DNA from: an uncultured Dehalococcoidia bacterium
GTDB taxonomy: Bacteria; Chloroflexota; Dehalococcoidia; Lucifugimonadales; UBA3495
Direction: 5' to 3'
DNA: 64,000 bases
NCBI GenBank assembly: GCA_958296225.1
Contig: OY282456.1
Coordinates: 248,001-312,000 of the forward strand
This document shows, in pieces, positions 42,867-52,098 of this stretch (within the stretch, counting starts at the first letter, position 1; each line of letters opens with the position of its first letter). The position numbers and the translations under genes are program-made. The notes under the pieces are model-generated. The model was not told where the DNA came from, did no database searches, and saw only the letters and a program-made list of their open reading frames with translations.

Positions 42867-43271
42867 TCAAACGTTACCAGCCAGGTCGGCAAACCGGTCA
42901 ATTACCAGCAGGGCGACCAAGCCAAACAGAATTATGATTAACCCGCGAAAAACGAAAGCGGTTTGCGCCCGTTTCGAAGTTCTTTGGCGCTCCAGTTCGC
43001 CCGGGGTGGTAAAAATTGCGTAGCCGGAGATTGTGACCATTCGCAGGTATGTCGCCAGCACAACGACAATGGTTACGACTTTGGCGGCCTGCAAGAATTG
43101 ATAAACCGTCCCTTTATCCGCAAAAACCACGCTGGCGATGTCGGCGGCGAAAAACGCCGCTCCTACTACTGCCGTCGCGATGGTAAGAATGCCCATGCAG
43201 ATGGTGTTCCAATGCCGGTTCCATTCCGAGTTCGTTTCGCCATTCTCCCGGCTCGCCGGCCGGCGGTTCAC
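42867..43271 (-). CDS. Small membrane protein, unknown
   Basis: 134 residues with three to four membrane segments (about 25-48, 58-80, 105-128). Ends just before the mobA start. Its ATG overlaps the stop of the upstream membrane protein gene by ATGA, so the two are coupled. No family recognised. Confidence 0.65.
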   Translation of the reverse strand: MNRRPASRENGETNSEWNRHWNTICMGILTIATAVVGAAFFAADIASVVFADKGTVYQFLQAAKVVTIVVVLATYLRMVTISGYAIFTTPGELERQRTSKRAQTAFVFRGLIIILFGLVALLVIDRFADLAGNV

Positions 43272-43600
43272 CGCCTCTCCTTATTCCAGTGCGCGACCCT
43301 ACGGCTCCTTTGCCATACATCCCACACGGTAAGAGCGGCAGGGGCTACTATGATGAAACTACCGCCGGCAAAGAAAACCGCCGGATAATAGGACGGAACG
43401 GCTAGGGAACGAATCAGAAACGCCCCAATCAGGAACGGCGTTCCAACGACGACTCCGCCAACCAGCGCCATCGTTATGTATTCCAGATTGCGGCGCCAGA
43501 TTGACGGCAACCGCTCATCCGCCAGCAGACTACTCCCGGCCGCAGTATGACCGGGTTCTGGTACGTCATCAGGCCGGGTGTGCAACGCTTCGTTAGCCAT
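43268..43600 (-). CDS. Small membrane protein, unknown
   Basis: 110 residues: a polar N-terminus (ANEALHTRPDDVPEPGHTAA), two membrane segments (about 45-65 and 72-95) and a basic tail. It is coupled to 42867-43271. It may form a heteromeric membrane complex with that protein. Start ATG 43600; longer starts run into non-coding sequence. Confidence 0.65.
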   Translation of the reverse strand: MANEALHTRPDDVPEPGHTAAGSSLLADERLPSIWRRNLEYITMALVGGVVVGTPFLIGAFLIRSLAVPSYYPAVFFAGGSFIIVAPAALTVWDVWQRSRRVAHWNKERR

Positions 43601-43714
43601 TTTACAAATCCTGCCCGGCAGATTGGAGAGCATCGCCAGTATAACCCATTTCGGGATGCAATGCCCGCCGGCGTGTTACCCTATGGCAACGCTCACCCCG
43701 GAGGAAACCGCACT

Positions 43715-44839
43715 ATGCCCCGCGCCGCCTTTGTGTACGACGATGCCATGAGCCAGCACGTGCTGCGCCCCGACCATCCCATGCGCCCCATCCGCCTGCG
43801 CCATACCTATGAATTGCTGGACGCTTACGGCGCGTTTGACGGTACCGATTCGCTGCTGGTTGCCCCGGCGCTTGCGGACGAGGCCAGTGTGGGCGCTTTC
43901 CATTCCCGCGATTACATCGCTGCGGTTCGGACTTTCAGCCTCGGTTTAACCGGCTATCAACCCCAGCGGTTCGGGTTCGCGCAAGGCGGGGATAATCCCA
44001 CCTACCCCGGTATGTACGAGGCCGCCATGCTGAGCGCCGGGGCGACTCTGACCGCCGCCCGCATGGTGGCCGATGGCGAAGTGGCGGCGGCGTTCAACAT
44101 CAGCGGCGGCTTGCACCATGCGGCGGCGCGGCACGCCAGCGGGTTCTGCGTGTTCAACGACCCGGTGGTTGCTATCAAGTACCTGCTGGGGCGGGGCCGG
44201 CGGGTTGCCTACGTCGATATTGACGCCCACCACGGCGATGGCGTGCAGGATGCGTTTTACGACGACCCGCGCGTACTGACCATCTCGGTGCACGAGTCGG
44301 GACGCTATCTGTTTCCCGGCACCGGGTTTGCCGCCGAAACCGGCGACGGCGACGGCGTGGGCTACGCCGTCAACCTGCCCCTGTATCCCTACACCGACGA
44401 CGAGATTTATCTGGACGCTTTCGAGGCGGTTATCCCGCCGCTGCTGCAAGCCTTTGCGCCCGACGTGCTGTTGACGCAGCTGGGCATCGACTCTTACCAC
44501 ACCGACCCGTTGACCCATTTGCAGGTTACAAGCCGGGGGTTCATTGCCGCCGTGGAGCGGTTGGCCGGCTTCGGCTACCCCTGGCTGGCTACCGGCGGCG
44601 GCGGGTACGACCTCGGCGCGGTGGCCCGCTGCTGGACGCTGGCCTACGGCGTAATGTGCGGCGCGGAGTGGCCCGACCGCATCCCCACGGCGGCGGTAGA
44701 GCGGCTGGGGCGGACGGCCTTGCGGGATACGGAGACGCCCGAAATACCGGCGCACATCCGCGCCGACGCCCGCGCCCTGGCGGCGGAAAGCGTGGCGGCA
44801 GTCAAGGATGCGGTATTTTCAGTTCACGGGTTGGCGTAA
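43715..44839 (+). CDS. AcuC/histone deacetylase-family protein
   Basis: 374 residues. Zn-dependent deacetylase fold: ISGGLHHAAARHASGFCVFN (catalytic His pair, about 130-145), YVDIDAHHGDGVQDAFY (metal ligands, about 163-180), TVSVHESG-like TISVHESGRYLFPGTG, QLGIDSYHTDPLTHL and ATGGGGYDL. Close to AcuC of acetoin utilisation, which deacetylates acetyl-CoA synthetase in Bacillus, though no acu genes are adjacent. ATG 43715 with GGAGGAAA upstream. Confidence 0.92.
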   Translation: MPRAAFVYDDAMSQHVLRPDHPMRPIRLRHTYELLDAYGAFDGTDSLLVAPALADEASVGAFHSRDYIAAVRTFSLGLTGYQPQRFGFAQGGDNPTYPGMYEAAMLSAGATLTAARMVADGEVAAAFNISGGLHHAAARHASGFCVFNDPVVAIKYLLGRGRRVAYVDIDAHHGDGVQDAFYDDPRVLTISVHESGRYLFPGTGFAAETGDGDGVGYAVNLPLYPYTDDEIYLDAFEAVIPPLLQAFAPDVLLTQLGIDSYHTDPLTHLQVTSRGFIAAVERLAGFGYPWLATGGGGYDLGAVARCWTLAYGVMCGAEWPDRIPTAAVERLGRTALRDTETPEIPAHIRADARALAAESVAAVKDAVFSVHGLA

Positions 44840-44926
44840 CGGGTTGCCGCCGGCCGGGGTATAATCGCCCCTGCCCGGTTCAGCGTAAATGCGGTTGCCG
44901 GGAAATCCGCCCCAAAGGAGCCACTT

Positions 44927-45769
44927 GTGTTTGCCATAACATTAGGGAATAGTCATCTTTGGCTCTGGAACCCTTTTGGTAAATCACCAGGAAACGCGCT
45001 ATCAGGTCGCCTATGACCGGTACATCGCAGAATACCGCATCTGCTATGGCCTGGTATCGTATGCCGGCCAGGCGGTAGCCGGGTTAGGCGAACAACGCAT
45101 CGTCGCTATGGCTGACCCGCTGTCATACGCCGAGGGCGAACCGCAAGCTTTGGACTATGCAACGCTGCAACGCAGCAACGAAACTTGCCAGGAGGCCCGG
45201 CGCAATCTGATTGCGTACCAGACTCTGCACGCCCCGGGATTGACCGGAAATGAGGGAACGCTATAGCAACGGACGCTGGCTCGCGGCGTCGCCACTGCTA
45301 CCGGCGTCGCGTCTCAAATCGGCGCCTGCGGCATTGCGCAAGCATTTGGAACCGCCGGCGCCGGAGCCTGCCATCAGCGGATTGAGCGGAGCGGAGCAGC
45401 GCAGCGCAGCACAGCGCCACCATGGCCGCATTGGGCGGCGGGACTATGGCGGTCGGGGCATCGGTTCTGGCTGGCATCGCCGCCGCTCCGGTTCTGATTG
45501 CCGCCGCCACCTATGAAGGCTGGCGCCACTTTAAAGTGCGCCAGCAGGTGAACCAGTCCATACGGGAACTCAACACGGCAATATCCGAATTGAGAGACCG
45601 GCGCCCCGCCATAATCAAAGTGACCGTGCCGGCGCAAATACAATCGCAGAATCTGGTGCGACGCACCGCCGCATTGAGAACCGCTATGGAACCGGACACG
45701 CCACTGCCATCGCAAACGCAAATCTCCGCGCTAATCGCCGCGCTGGAAAAGCCGATTGTGCCGCAGTAG
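44927..45769 (+). pseudogene. Membrane protein gene broken by several lesions
   Basis: Start signals survive: TATAAT at 44860, AAGGAG seven bases before GTG 44927. Frame then shifts at GGG (44945-44947): removing one G gives LGIVIFGSGTLLVN and a soluble part (YQVAYDRYIAEYRICYGLVS). A TAG at 45264 interrupts it before LARGVATATGVASQIGACG, and two further shifts (45370-45420) are needed to reach MAVGASVLAGIAAAPVLIAA and WRHFKVRQQVNQSIRELNTA. The rebuilt protein (about 275 residues) is a multi-pass membrane protein of unknown family. Confidence 0.65.
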
Positions 45770-45916
45770 CATTCCTGCCGCCCTGGCGGGAAGCAACGAA
45801 TTGCGGTGGCGGTATGGTAACAGTGATGGTGAGTGATGAAGCCCGCTGTGAGCCGCCATCCTATGGGAGTATCCCTGAGTTTCGGCTCCGGCGTATTGGG
45901 ATATAAAGCCGCCACG

Positions 45917-46231
45917 CTACTGGGGCGCCGGGTCTGATGGTGAGCATCGGTTCACGGAATGATTGACCGCATCGGGCCGGGGTTCGTCAAAGTCCCGCCC
46001 CTCCGCCAGGGCCGCATCCCGGCGCGCCAACCAGCCCGCCCACCGCTCGTCCACAGCGGAAGTAACCGCGGCCGTCACTTCCGCAGTAACCGCGGCCGTC
46101 ACTTCGGAAGTAACCGCGGCCGTCACTTCCGCGCGGAGCTCGTTCTCGCGCGCCGCCAGCCGCGGGGCGACGGCTTTGGCCTCGATAATAGGGTCAAGGA
46201 TTTTTTCGTTAATGAATTGTGCGATGTTCAT
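45917..46231 (-). CDS. Partial duplicate of the 8-residue-repeat protein, without membrane part
   Basis: 104 residues, NIAQFINEKILDPIIEAKAV, then three EVTAAVT units and AVDERWAGWLARRDAALAEG. Nearly identical to the C-terminal half of the adjacent gene 46209-46949 but with fewer repeat units and no N-terminal membrane region. It starts inside the end of that gene. No Shine-Dalgarno is visible, so it may be a duplication by-product or a soluble variant expressed by coupling. Confidence 0.6.
   Translation of the reverse strand: MNIAQFINEKILDPIIEAKAVAPRLAARENELRAEVTAAVTSEVTAAVTAEVTAAVTSAVDERWAGWLARRDAALAEGRDFDEPRPDAVNHSVNRCSPSDPAPQ
46054..46133. repeat. 24-bp tandem repeat, about three units
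   Basis: Units GTAACCGCGGCCGTCACTTC plus CGCA or GGAA, contiguous, with no spacers. They encode EVTAAVTS on the minus strand in the gene 45917-46231. Same unit as 46329-46493. Confidence 0.85.
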
Positions 46232-46949
46232 CACGATTGACCGCATCCGGCCGGGGTTCGTCAAAGTCTCGCCCTTGCGACAATGCCGCATCCCGACGCG
46301 CCAACCAGCCCGCCCACCGCTCGTCCACAGCGGCGGTCACTTCGGAAGTAACCGCGGCCGTCACTTCGGAAGTAACCGCCGCCGTCACTTCGGAAGTAAC
46401 CGCGGCCGTCACTTCGGAAGTAACCGCGGCCGTCACTTCCGCAGTAACCGCCGCCGTCACTTCGGAAGTAACCGCCGCCGTCACTTCCGCGCGGAGCTCG
46501 TTCTCTCGCGCCGCCAGCCGCGGGGCGACGGCTTTGGCCTCAATAATAGGGTCGAGAATTTTTTCGTTGATGAATTGGGCAAGCGCCATCAGAAACCTCC
46601 CCGTGCCGATGATAACAGGCGTGAATACCAGGGCAGCGACCATCAGCGGAATCACCAGGGCGCCGAACCTTTGGGCGACCGCGTAGGCGCTTCCGTCGCC
46701 GATGTGCGGCGGCGGTGTCGCCCATTCTAGCACACGGGGCGCCGCCGCCGCGTATTGCGCGTAGGCCAGCGCCGCCGCCGCGACCAGCCACAGGCCGGAC
46801 AGCAGCAGATAGAAAATCCGCGCGTCCTGCTTGCGGATGCTCCAGATTGATATGCGTTCCTCGTCGTCGGGCCGGTACAGGGCCGCGCCGATAATCCGCA
46901 AAATGCCCACCAGGGCCATGCCGGTTACGATGAATACCCGGCGCGCCAT
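46209..46949 (-). CDS. Membrane protein with tandem 8-residue repeats
   Basis: 246 residues. Three or four membrane segments (about 5-22, 42-65, 95-118), then QFINEKILDPIIEAKAVAPR, a helical ARENELRAEV and seven copies of EVTAAVT(S/A), ending AVDERWAGWLARRDAALSQG. The period is eight rather than seven, so the repeat is probably a rod or beta-solenoid-like stretch rather than a canonical coiled coil. ATG 46949 was chosen at the first hydrophobic segment. Function unknown. Confidence 0.75.
   Translation of the reverse strand: MARRVFIVTGMALVGILRIIGAALYRPDDEERISIWSIRKQDARIFYLLLSGLWLVAAAALAYAQYAAAAPRVLEWATPPPHIGDGSAYAVAQRFGALVIPLMVAALVFTPVIIGTGRFLMALAQFINEKILDPIIEAKAVAPRLAARENELRAEVTAAVTSEVTAAVTAEVTAAVTSEVTAAVTSEVTAAVTSEVTAAVTSEVTAAVDERWAGWLARRDAALSQGRDFDEPRPDAVNRDEHRTIH
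46329..46493. repeat. 24-bp tandem repeat, about seven units
   Basis: Seven contiguous units of GTAACCGC(G/C)GCCGTCACTTC plus GGAA or CGCA. Unit boundaries fall in the reading frame of the gene 46209-46949, so copy-number change keeps the frame. Not a CRISPR: no spacers. Confidence 0.9.
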
Positions 46950-47011
46950 GGTGTCCCTGCCATAGTGTTCCCCGTTCCCCACCGACCGGCCGCAGCGCCC
47001 GGCGCGAGGCT

Positions 47012-47857
47012 TTACACGCCGGGCGCGTAGCCCTGCCGGCTGGGTGGCAGGCAGCGCACCGCCGTAGTAATAAAACCGCTGTGCGCCACCATGCGGTGGG
47101 CCGGACGCACGCTGCGGCGGGTTACGTTCCAGCCGCGCAGCAGGGTTTCGGCGGTCTCGACGCGGGCGAACCGGCCATCGGCGTGGAGAGTCAGCGCCAA
47201 CTCCTGCACTTGCAGGATGGTGGGGAGGAAGGACAGCAGTATGCCGCCGGTAATCAGCGCTTCGGCGGCGGCGTCCACGGCGCGCCAGGGTTCGGGCAAG
47301 TCCAGTATCACCCGGTCCACTGCGGTCTCCGCGATGCCGTCGCCAATGTCGCCGACGGTTACCCGGAGTTGCGAGGTGTCGGGAATAACCGACTGCACGT
47401 TGGACATAGCCTTGGGCACTACCGCCTCGTTGATTTCGTAGGAATGGACCCGTCCCTCAGGGCCTACGGCGCGGAGCAGGGCCGTGGTCAGAGCGCCGGA
47501 ACCCAAGCCGGCCTCCACTACGACGGCTCCGGGGAAGATGTCGGCCATTGACACGATGTTGCCCAGGTCTTTGGCGTAGATGACCTGGGGGCCGCGCGGC
47601 ATCAGGCGCACGTAGTCGCCCAGGGTGGGCCGGATGCCCAGCAGCACGTGGCCGCGATTGGTGGTGTACCAGCCGCCCACGGGCTGGCCGATAACGTCGT
47701 CGTGGGGCAGCATCCCCAAGTGGCTGTGAAAATCGGCGCCGGCGGCGAGGGTCTGCTGGTAGGAGCGGCCCTTGCGGTCGAGGAATAACGCCAACTCGCC
47801 GGAACGGAACCGGCTGCGGTCGTCGGGATTAGAGGCGGGATTGTCTGGCAGTGGCAT
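47012..47857 (-). CDS. trmI: tRNA (adenine-58-N1)-methyltransferase
   Basis: 281 residues. TrmI-type: N-terminal beta domain (GELALFLDRKGRSYQQTLAA; TTNRGHVLLGIRPTLGDYVR), then the SAM domain VVEAGLGSGALTTALLRAVG (about 115-135), EGRVHSYEI, and the acidic DRVILDLPEPWRAVDAAAEA. It makes m1A58 in the T-loop, a family typical of Actinobacteria, Thermus, Chloroflexota and archaea. ATG 47857 is six bases after a minus-strand TATAAT, giving a leaderless mRNA. Confidence 0.94.
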   Translation of the reverse strand: MPLPDNPASNPDDRSRFRSGELALFLDRKGRSYQQTLAAGADFHSHLGMLPHDDVIGQPVGGWYTTNRGHVLLGIRPTLGDYVRLMPRGPQVIYAKDLGNIVSMADIFPGAVVVEAGLGSGALTTALLRAVGPEGRVHSYEINEAVVPKAMSNVQSVIPDTSQLRVTVGDIGDGIAETAVDRVILDLPEPWRAVDAAAEALITGGILLSFLPTILQVQELALTLHADGRFARVETAETLLRGWNVTRRSVRPAHRMVAHSGFITTAVRCLPPSRQGYAPGV

Positions 47858-47877
47858 TGGTGTATTATACAGCCATT
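47858..47877. promoter_or_regulatory. 20-bp divergent promoter with overlapping -10 elements
   Basis: The entire gap between two start codons. The minus strand reads TATAAT (47869-47864) and the plus strand reads TATTAT (47863-47868); they overlap. Each hexamer ends 6-9 bases from an ATG, so both mRNAs would be leaderless or nearly so. The -35 regions would lie inside the opposite genes. Confidence 0.6.
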
Positions 47878-48279
47878 ATGATGGGCGGACGGATTTTCGA
47901 CCGGGATGAGGCCAACGCGCTGGTGCCGTGGCTGGAAGAGCGGTTTGCAGCGATGTCGCCGCTGCGGGCCGAACTGGTGCAGCGACAGGAAGAACTGCTG
48001 TCGCTGCTGCGCCATCGCCGCAGCAACGGCCACTCCAGCAGCGAGGAGGAAATCAGGGCGGCGGAGAACGACGTAGCCCGCCTGACCCAGCGTCTGCAAG
48101 AAGCGGTGGCCGAAATAACCGGCCAGGGCATCCTGGTGCGGGACATCGGCCGGGGATTGGTGGACTTTCCGGCCTACCGGGATGGCGATACCGTGTACCT
48201 GTGCTGGCAGCGGGGCGAACCGGCGATTGAATGGTGGCATCCTACCGATACCGGATTCGGCGGGCGGCGGCGGTTGTAG
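47878..48279 (+). CDS. DUF2203 family protein
   Basis: 133 residues: GGRIFDRDEANALVPWLEER at the start, a coiled-coil middle (EEEIRAAENDVARLTQRLQE) and the DUF2203 end GILVRDIGRGLVDFPAYRDG, VYLCWQRGEPAIEWWHPTDT. Function unknown; the family is found in Chloroflexota and other bacteria. Divergent from trmI and likely co-expressed with it. ATG 47878 without Shine-Dalgarno; a second ATG follows directly. Confidence 0.88.
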   Translation: MMGGRIFDRDEANALVPWLEERFAAMSPLRAELVQRQEELLSLLRHRRSNGHSSSEEEIRAAENDVARLTQRLQEAVAEITGQGILVRDIGRGLVDFPAYRDGDTVYLCWQRGEPAIEWWHPTDTGFGGRRRL

Positions 48280-48317
48280 CGGCGTTGCCCCGGCGCAATG
48301 CAAGGTTATCCGCTAAA

Positions 48318-48428
48318 AGTTGCATTATCCTGCTTCCAATGCAACTTTCCTTACATTGCGCGGTGACAGATGTAAGATTCGTCGCTTTTCTTTACACTGC
48401 TAACGGCTGGATGTAAAATTCATTACAT
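48318..48428. promoter_or_regulatory. Array of inverted repeats upstream of the Fic gene
   Basis: AGTTGCATT/AATGCAACT (48318-48326, 48338-48346), CTTACAT/ATGTAAG (48350-48356, 48370-48376), TTTACA/TGTAAA (48391-48396, 48412-48417) and ATGTAA/TTACAT (48411-48416, 48423-48428). The last three share a TTACAT half-site. The region is AT-rich against its surroundings and ends about 40 bp before the Fic GTG, as expected of operators for a DNA-binding autoregulator. Confidence 0.65.
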
Positions 48429-48466
48429 CAGCCACGCGGAATGCGCCGGCGGCGAGGAACAGCGCG

Positions 48467-49639
48467 GTGAGGGAATCCGATTTTACCGAGGCCAGCCCCG
48501 GCCGGCTGGTGGCCGCAGACACGCTGGACGGCAGCTATTGGCCCGCTTTCGTGCCTGACCCACTGCCACCGGCTATAGAGTGGAACCAGGAAACCGTTGG
48601 GGCGCTGTCCCTGGCTGACCGGACATTAAGCCGGCTGAACGGACGCGCCGCCGCGTTGCCTAATCCCTACCTGCTAATCCAGCCGCTGGCGGCGCGTGAA
48701 GCGGTGGCCTCAAGCGGTATTGAGGGCACAACATCCAATATCGCCGAGCTTTACCAGTATCAGCTCGACGGCATAACCAGAGACCACGACGATGCCGAGG
48801 AGTTAGACAACCACATCAAGGCAATGCAGTTTGGCCTGGAACGATTAGCGCAGTTGCCGATGAGCTTGCGGCTGCTCCGTGAGGTTCATAAAACGCTAAT
48901 GTCGGGCGTGCGCGGAAGCGAACGCCGGCCGGGAGCATTCCGCACCGGGCAGGTTGTCATCGGCGGCCGGCGTGGCATCCGGTACGCCCGCTATGTGCCG
49001 CCGCCCTGTGCTGAAATGATGCCGGCTCTCTACGAACTGGAACGGTTTTTGCATTCCAACTGCACTATGCCCTTGCTGGCGCAGCTAGCCTTGATTCACT
49101 ATCAATTCGAGGCCATTCATCCCTTTGAGGATGGCAACGGACGCACCGGACGGTTGCTGATAACCCTGCTGCTGTGTGAACGCGGTTATTTAGCTCATCC
49201 CTGGTTATACCTCAGCGACTATTTCTTTAGATACCGGCAGGAGTATCTGGACTTGCTGCTGGGCGTCAGTCTGCGCGGCGAATGGGAACAATGGCTCCAA
49301 TTTTTCCTGACAGCCGTTGCTGATGTTGCCAGCGACGCCTTCACCCGGGTAGAAAAGCTGCTGGCAGTCCGCTCAGATTACCAGGAAAGAGTGCAGGGTC
49401 ATCAAACTGCCGGCAGCGCTTATCGGCTGATTGATGCGCTGTTTGAGCAGCCTTACATCACCGGACGGCGCGCCCAGGGGCTGTTGGACAGCTCCCATCA
49501 GACCGCGCGCAGCAATATCGCCCGGCTGGTAAATGCGGGAATCCTGACCAGGATAGAACGAAGGGGGCACACGCAGACTTACGTAGCCCAGGGCATTCTC
49601 GATGTCATTGCTGAAGAGCCGGATTTTCGCGACCTTTAA
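48467..49639 (+). CDS. Fic-family AMP-transferase with inhibitory helix and C-terminal winged HTH
   Basis: 390 residues. Fic motif [12 protein letters not shown] (about 223-234), which carries all catalytic residues. An intramolecular inhibitory motif [10 protein letters not shown] (about 85) is the (S/T)xxxE(G/N) type. The C-terminus has a winged HTH ([20 protein letters not shown], about 330-350). Such proteins modify targets with AMP from ATP. GTG 48467 follows GAGGAA at eight bases. The array of repeats upstream suggests autoregulation. Lower GC than neighbours. Confidence 0.93.
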   Translation: MRESDFTEASPGRLVAADTLDGSYWPAFVPDPLPPAIEWNQETVGALSLADRTLSRLNGRAAALPNPYLLIQPLAAREAVASSGIEGTTSNIAELYQYQLDGITRDHDDAEELDNHIKAMQFGLERLAQLPMSLRLLREVHKTLMSGVRGSERRPGAFRTGQVVIGGRRGIRYARYVPPPCAEMMPALYELERFLHSNCTMPLLAQLALIHYQFEAIHPFEDGNGRTGRLLITLLLCERGYLAHPWLYLSDYFFRYRQEYLDLLLGVSLRGEWEQWLQFFLTAVADVASDAFTRVEKLLAVRSDYQERVQGHQTAGSAYRLIDALFEQPYITGRRAQGLLDSSHQTARSNIARLVNAGILTRIERRGHTQTYVAQGILDVIAEEPDFRDL

Positions 49640-50366
49640 TCCCGGCCAGGGCGGCGCGGATTTCGTCGGCGTGAACGGCGTAGAAGGTGCCGACTACCGT
49701 GCCGCCGCCGGCGGACTGGCGGGCGGCGGCGCGCACCATGCCTGCCACTTGTCCGACCGTATTCAGGACCGGGCCGCCGCTGTCGCCGGGGTCGATGGCG
49801 GCGTCCATCTCCAGGTTGCGGCCATAGCTGTCGGGGCCGAAGTTGGTAATCTGGGACAGGATGCCAGCGTTGGCCTTGGGCGAGCCGACCGAACCCTCCC
49901 GCTTGACGCCGCTGCCGGAGTAGCCCAGCGCCAGCAGCGGTTTGGCGATGTCGCCGCTGGTGGCGTCGCCCAGGGGCAGCGGGCGGGCGCCGGTGTCCAG
50001 CTGCGCTTGGGCGGCGTCATACGCCAGCAGGGCCACGTCCCGCCGCGCGTCCCGTCCCACCACCACGGCCACGAAAGTGGGCGCGGACGCCTGGCGCACG
50101 ATGACCTGCTCCCGCCCGGCCACGACGTGGGCCGCCGTTACAATCAGCCCGGATTCCAGTAGCCACCCCGTGCCGTGCTGCCCGTCGGTGGGGTCAATGT
50201 AGAACACCGACGGCGACGCCTGTCGGTACAAGGCGCTCAAATCGGGCGCCGCTGCGCCGGCAACGGCGGCGCTTACCGCCTGCTGAATCCGCGCGTCCAG
50301 TTCCGCATCGGAGGGAGCGCAGGCGAGGGCCGCCAGGATGAGCAATACCGTCGCCAGCGCGCGCAT
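49605..50366 (-). CDS. Trypsin-like serine protease, exported
   Basis: 253 residues. Signal segment [20 protein letters not shown] with Cys at 16, possibly a lipoprotein although the -3 residue is Ala. Catalytic triad: [11 protein letters not shown] (His), DVALLAYD (Asp), [11 protein letters not shown] (Ser). No PDZ domain, unlike DegP/HtrA. The 3' end overlaps the convergent Fic gene by 35 bp. It follows the aldehyde dehydrogenase gene by 10 bp in the same direction. Confidence 0.9.
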   Translation of the reverse strand: MRALATVLLILAALACAPSDAELDARIQQAVSAAVAGAAAPDLSALYRQASPSVFYIDPTDGQHGTGWLLESGLIVTAAHVVAGREQVIVRQASAPTFVAVVVGRDARRDVALLAYDAAQAQLDTGARPLPLGDATSGDIAKPLLALGYSGSGVKREGSVGSPKANAGILSQITNFGPDSYGRNLEMDAAIDPGDSGGPVLNTVGQVAGMVRAAARQSAGGGTVVGTFYAVHADEIRAALAGIKGRENPALQQ

Positions 50367-50376
50367 CGCCGCCGGG

Positions 50377-51876
50377 CTAGATGAACCGCGCCTGCTCCCG
50401 TGGGGCGTCGGCGTAGTCAATATAGACGGTGATAACCTCGCTGAAAAAGTCCACCGCCTCCACGCCCTGCTCGCGCTGGCCGACGCCGGAGGCTTTGAGG
50501 CCGCCAAAGGGCAGATGCACCTCGCCGCCCAGGGTGGGCGCGTTGACGTGCACCATGCCGGCGTCCACGGTGTTGATGTAGCGAAAGGCGCGGGGAATGT
50601 CGCGGGTGTACACCGACGACGACAGGCCAAACTTGACGCTGTTGGAAATGGCTACGGCGTCCTCCAGGTCGCGGGCGCGGAACACCGTCAGCACCGGCCC
50701 GAAAATCTCCTCGCGGGCGATGCGCATCTCGGGGGATACGTCGGTAAAGATGGTGGGTTCGACGTACCAGCCTTCGTCATAGATACCGCCGGTCAGGGTG
50801 CGGCCGCCGTAGGCCAGGGTGGCGCCCTCGTCCCGGCCGGCGGCGATGTATTCCGACACCGTGCGCTGCTGCGACTCGCTGGACAGTGGGCTGACGTCGA
50901 TGCCGTCGTCCAGTCCGTCGCCGATGGTCAGTTGGGCCGTGCTGGTCAGCAGACGCTCCATAAACTCGTCATACACCCCGTCCTCAACGATGACCCGACT
51001 GGTAGCGGTGCAGCGCTGGCCGGTAGAGCCGAAAGCGCCCTGCACGATGCCGCCCAGCGCCTTGTCCAGGTCGGCGTCGGCCAGCAGGATGACGGCGTTC
51101 TTGCCGCCCATTTCGGCCTGCACTTTTTTGAGCAGGGACGCGCCCCGGGTGTAAAGTTCCGTGCCAATCTCGGTGCTGCCCGTAAAGGAAACGCCGGCCA
51201 CGTCTGGCGATTCCACCAGCGCGTTGCCCACGCTGCCGCCGGGCCCGGTGATGAGATTCAGCACGCCGGGGGGTACGCCGGCCTCCTCAAATACCTCAAC
51301 CAGTTTCACGGCGCACAGGGGGGTGCCGGAGGCCGGCTTGAACACGATGGCGTTGCCGCAAATCAGCGCCGGCGCCATTTTCCAGGCGGGAATGGCGATG
51401 GGGAAGTTCCACGGCGTGATGATGCCAACCACGCCCAGAGGCCGGCGCACCGTGTAGGCGACGGTGTTGGGCAGTTCCGACGGGGTGGTATAGCCGAACA
51501 TCCGGCGGCCCTCGCCGGCCGCGTATTCAATAATGTTCATCGCCCGTTTGACTTCGCCGCGAGCGTCGGGCAGCGGCTTGCCCTCTTCTTCGGTGATGGT
51601 GCGGGCGATTTCCTCGCCGCGGCGTTCCATAATTTCCAGGGCGCGGAACAGGACTTGCGCGCGCACCGGGGCCGGCGTGTCGGCCCAGCCGGGGGCGGCG
51701 TCGGCCGCTGCGGCCACCGCGCGCAGGGTATCCTCCGGGTTGGACAGCTGGAAATGGCCCAACAGCCGGTCTTTGTGGGCCGGGTTATAGACGGAATAGG
51801 TACGGCCGGAGTCGGAGGGCGTCCACTGGCCGGCGATAAAGTTGCGGTGGGTGCGGACCTCGGCGGTGGTAGTCAT
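50377..51876 (-). CDS. NAD(P)-dependent aldehyde dehydrogenase
   Basis: 499 residues. ALDH superfamily: [34 protein letters not shown], catalytic Glu in [20 protein letters not shown], catalytic Cys in [18 protein letters not shown], and [15 protein letters not shown]-terminal [20 protein letters not shown]. Oxidises aldehydes to acids; semialdehyde substrates are possible. The AOR route for aldehydes is broken in this genome (40096-42034), so this could cover the same need. Confidence 0.95.
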   Translation of the reverse strand: MTTTAEVRTHRNFIAGQWTPSDSGRTYSVYNPAHKDRLLGHFQLSNPEDTLRAVAAAADAAPGWADTPAPVRAQVLFRALEIMERRGEEIARTITEEEGKPLPDARGEVKRAMNIIEYAAGEGRRMFGYTTPSELPNTVAYTVRRPLGVVGIITPWNFPIAIPAWKMAPALICGNAIVFKPASGTPLCAVKLVEVFEEAGVPPGVLNLITGPGGSVGNALVESPDVAGVSFTGSTEIGTELYTRGASLLKKVQAEMGGKNAVILLADADLDKALGGIVQGAFGSTGQRCTATSRVIVEDGVYDEFMERLLTSTAQLTIGDGLDDGIDVSPLSSESQQRTVSEYIAAGRDEGATLAYGGRTLTGGIYDEGWYVEPTIFTDVSPEMRIAREEIFGPVLTVFRARDLEDAVAISNSVKFGLSSSVYTRDIPRAFRYINTVDAGMVHVNAPTLGGEVHLPFGGLKASGVGQREQGVEAVDFFSEVITVYIDYADAPREQARFI

Positions 51877-52098
51877 CGTGGGTTGCTGCTCCTGTGTCCG
51901 CCATAGTTCTGCCGGCGGGTCTCCCGCAGAATACTACCCGGCGCAACTGTCGGCAAGCGGCGGGGCGGCCACGGCCCGGAACGAAACTTTGTGCCCTGAA
52001 ACTCCGCGCTTTGCGCATCTGCCGACGCCAGGCAGTCCGGCGCGGCCACGGCTAAACTGGCGACGTGGCACTGGCGCGGCCTTTGGAGATTGATTGCA

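Noticed and set aside
45250..45279. GGGAACGCT-like match to the IS end
   Set aside because: Only 8-9 bases match the terminal repeat; within a pseudogene and not paired.
46054..46493. Regular 24-bp repeats as a CRISPR array
   Set aside because: Units are contiguous without spacers and translate in frame as EVTAAVTS.
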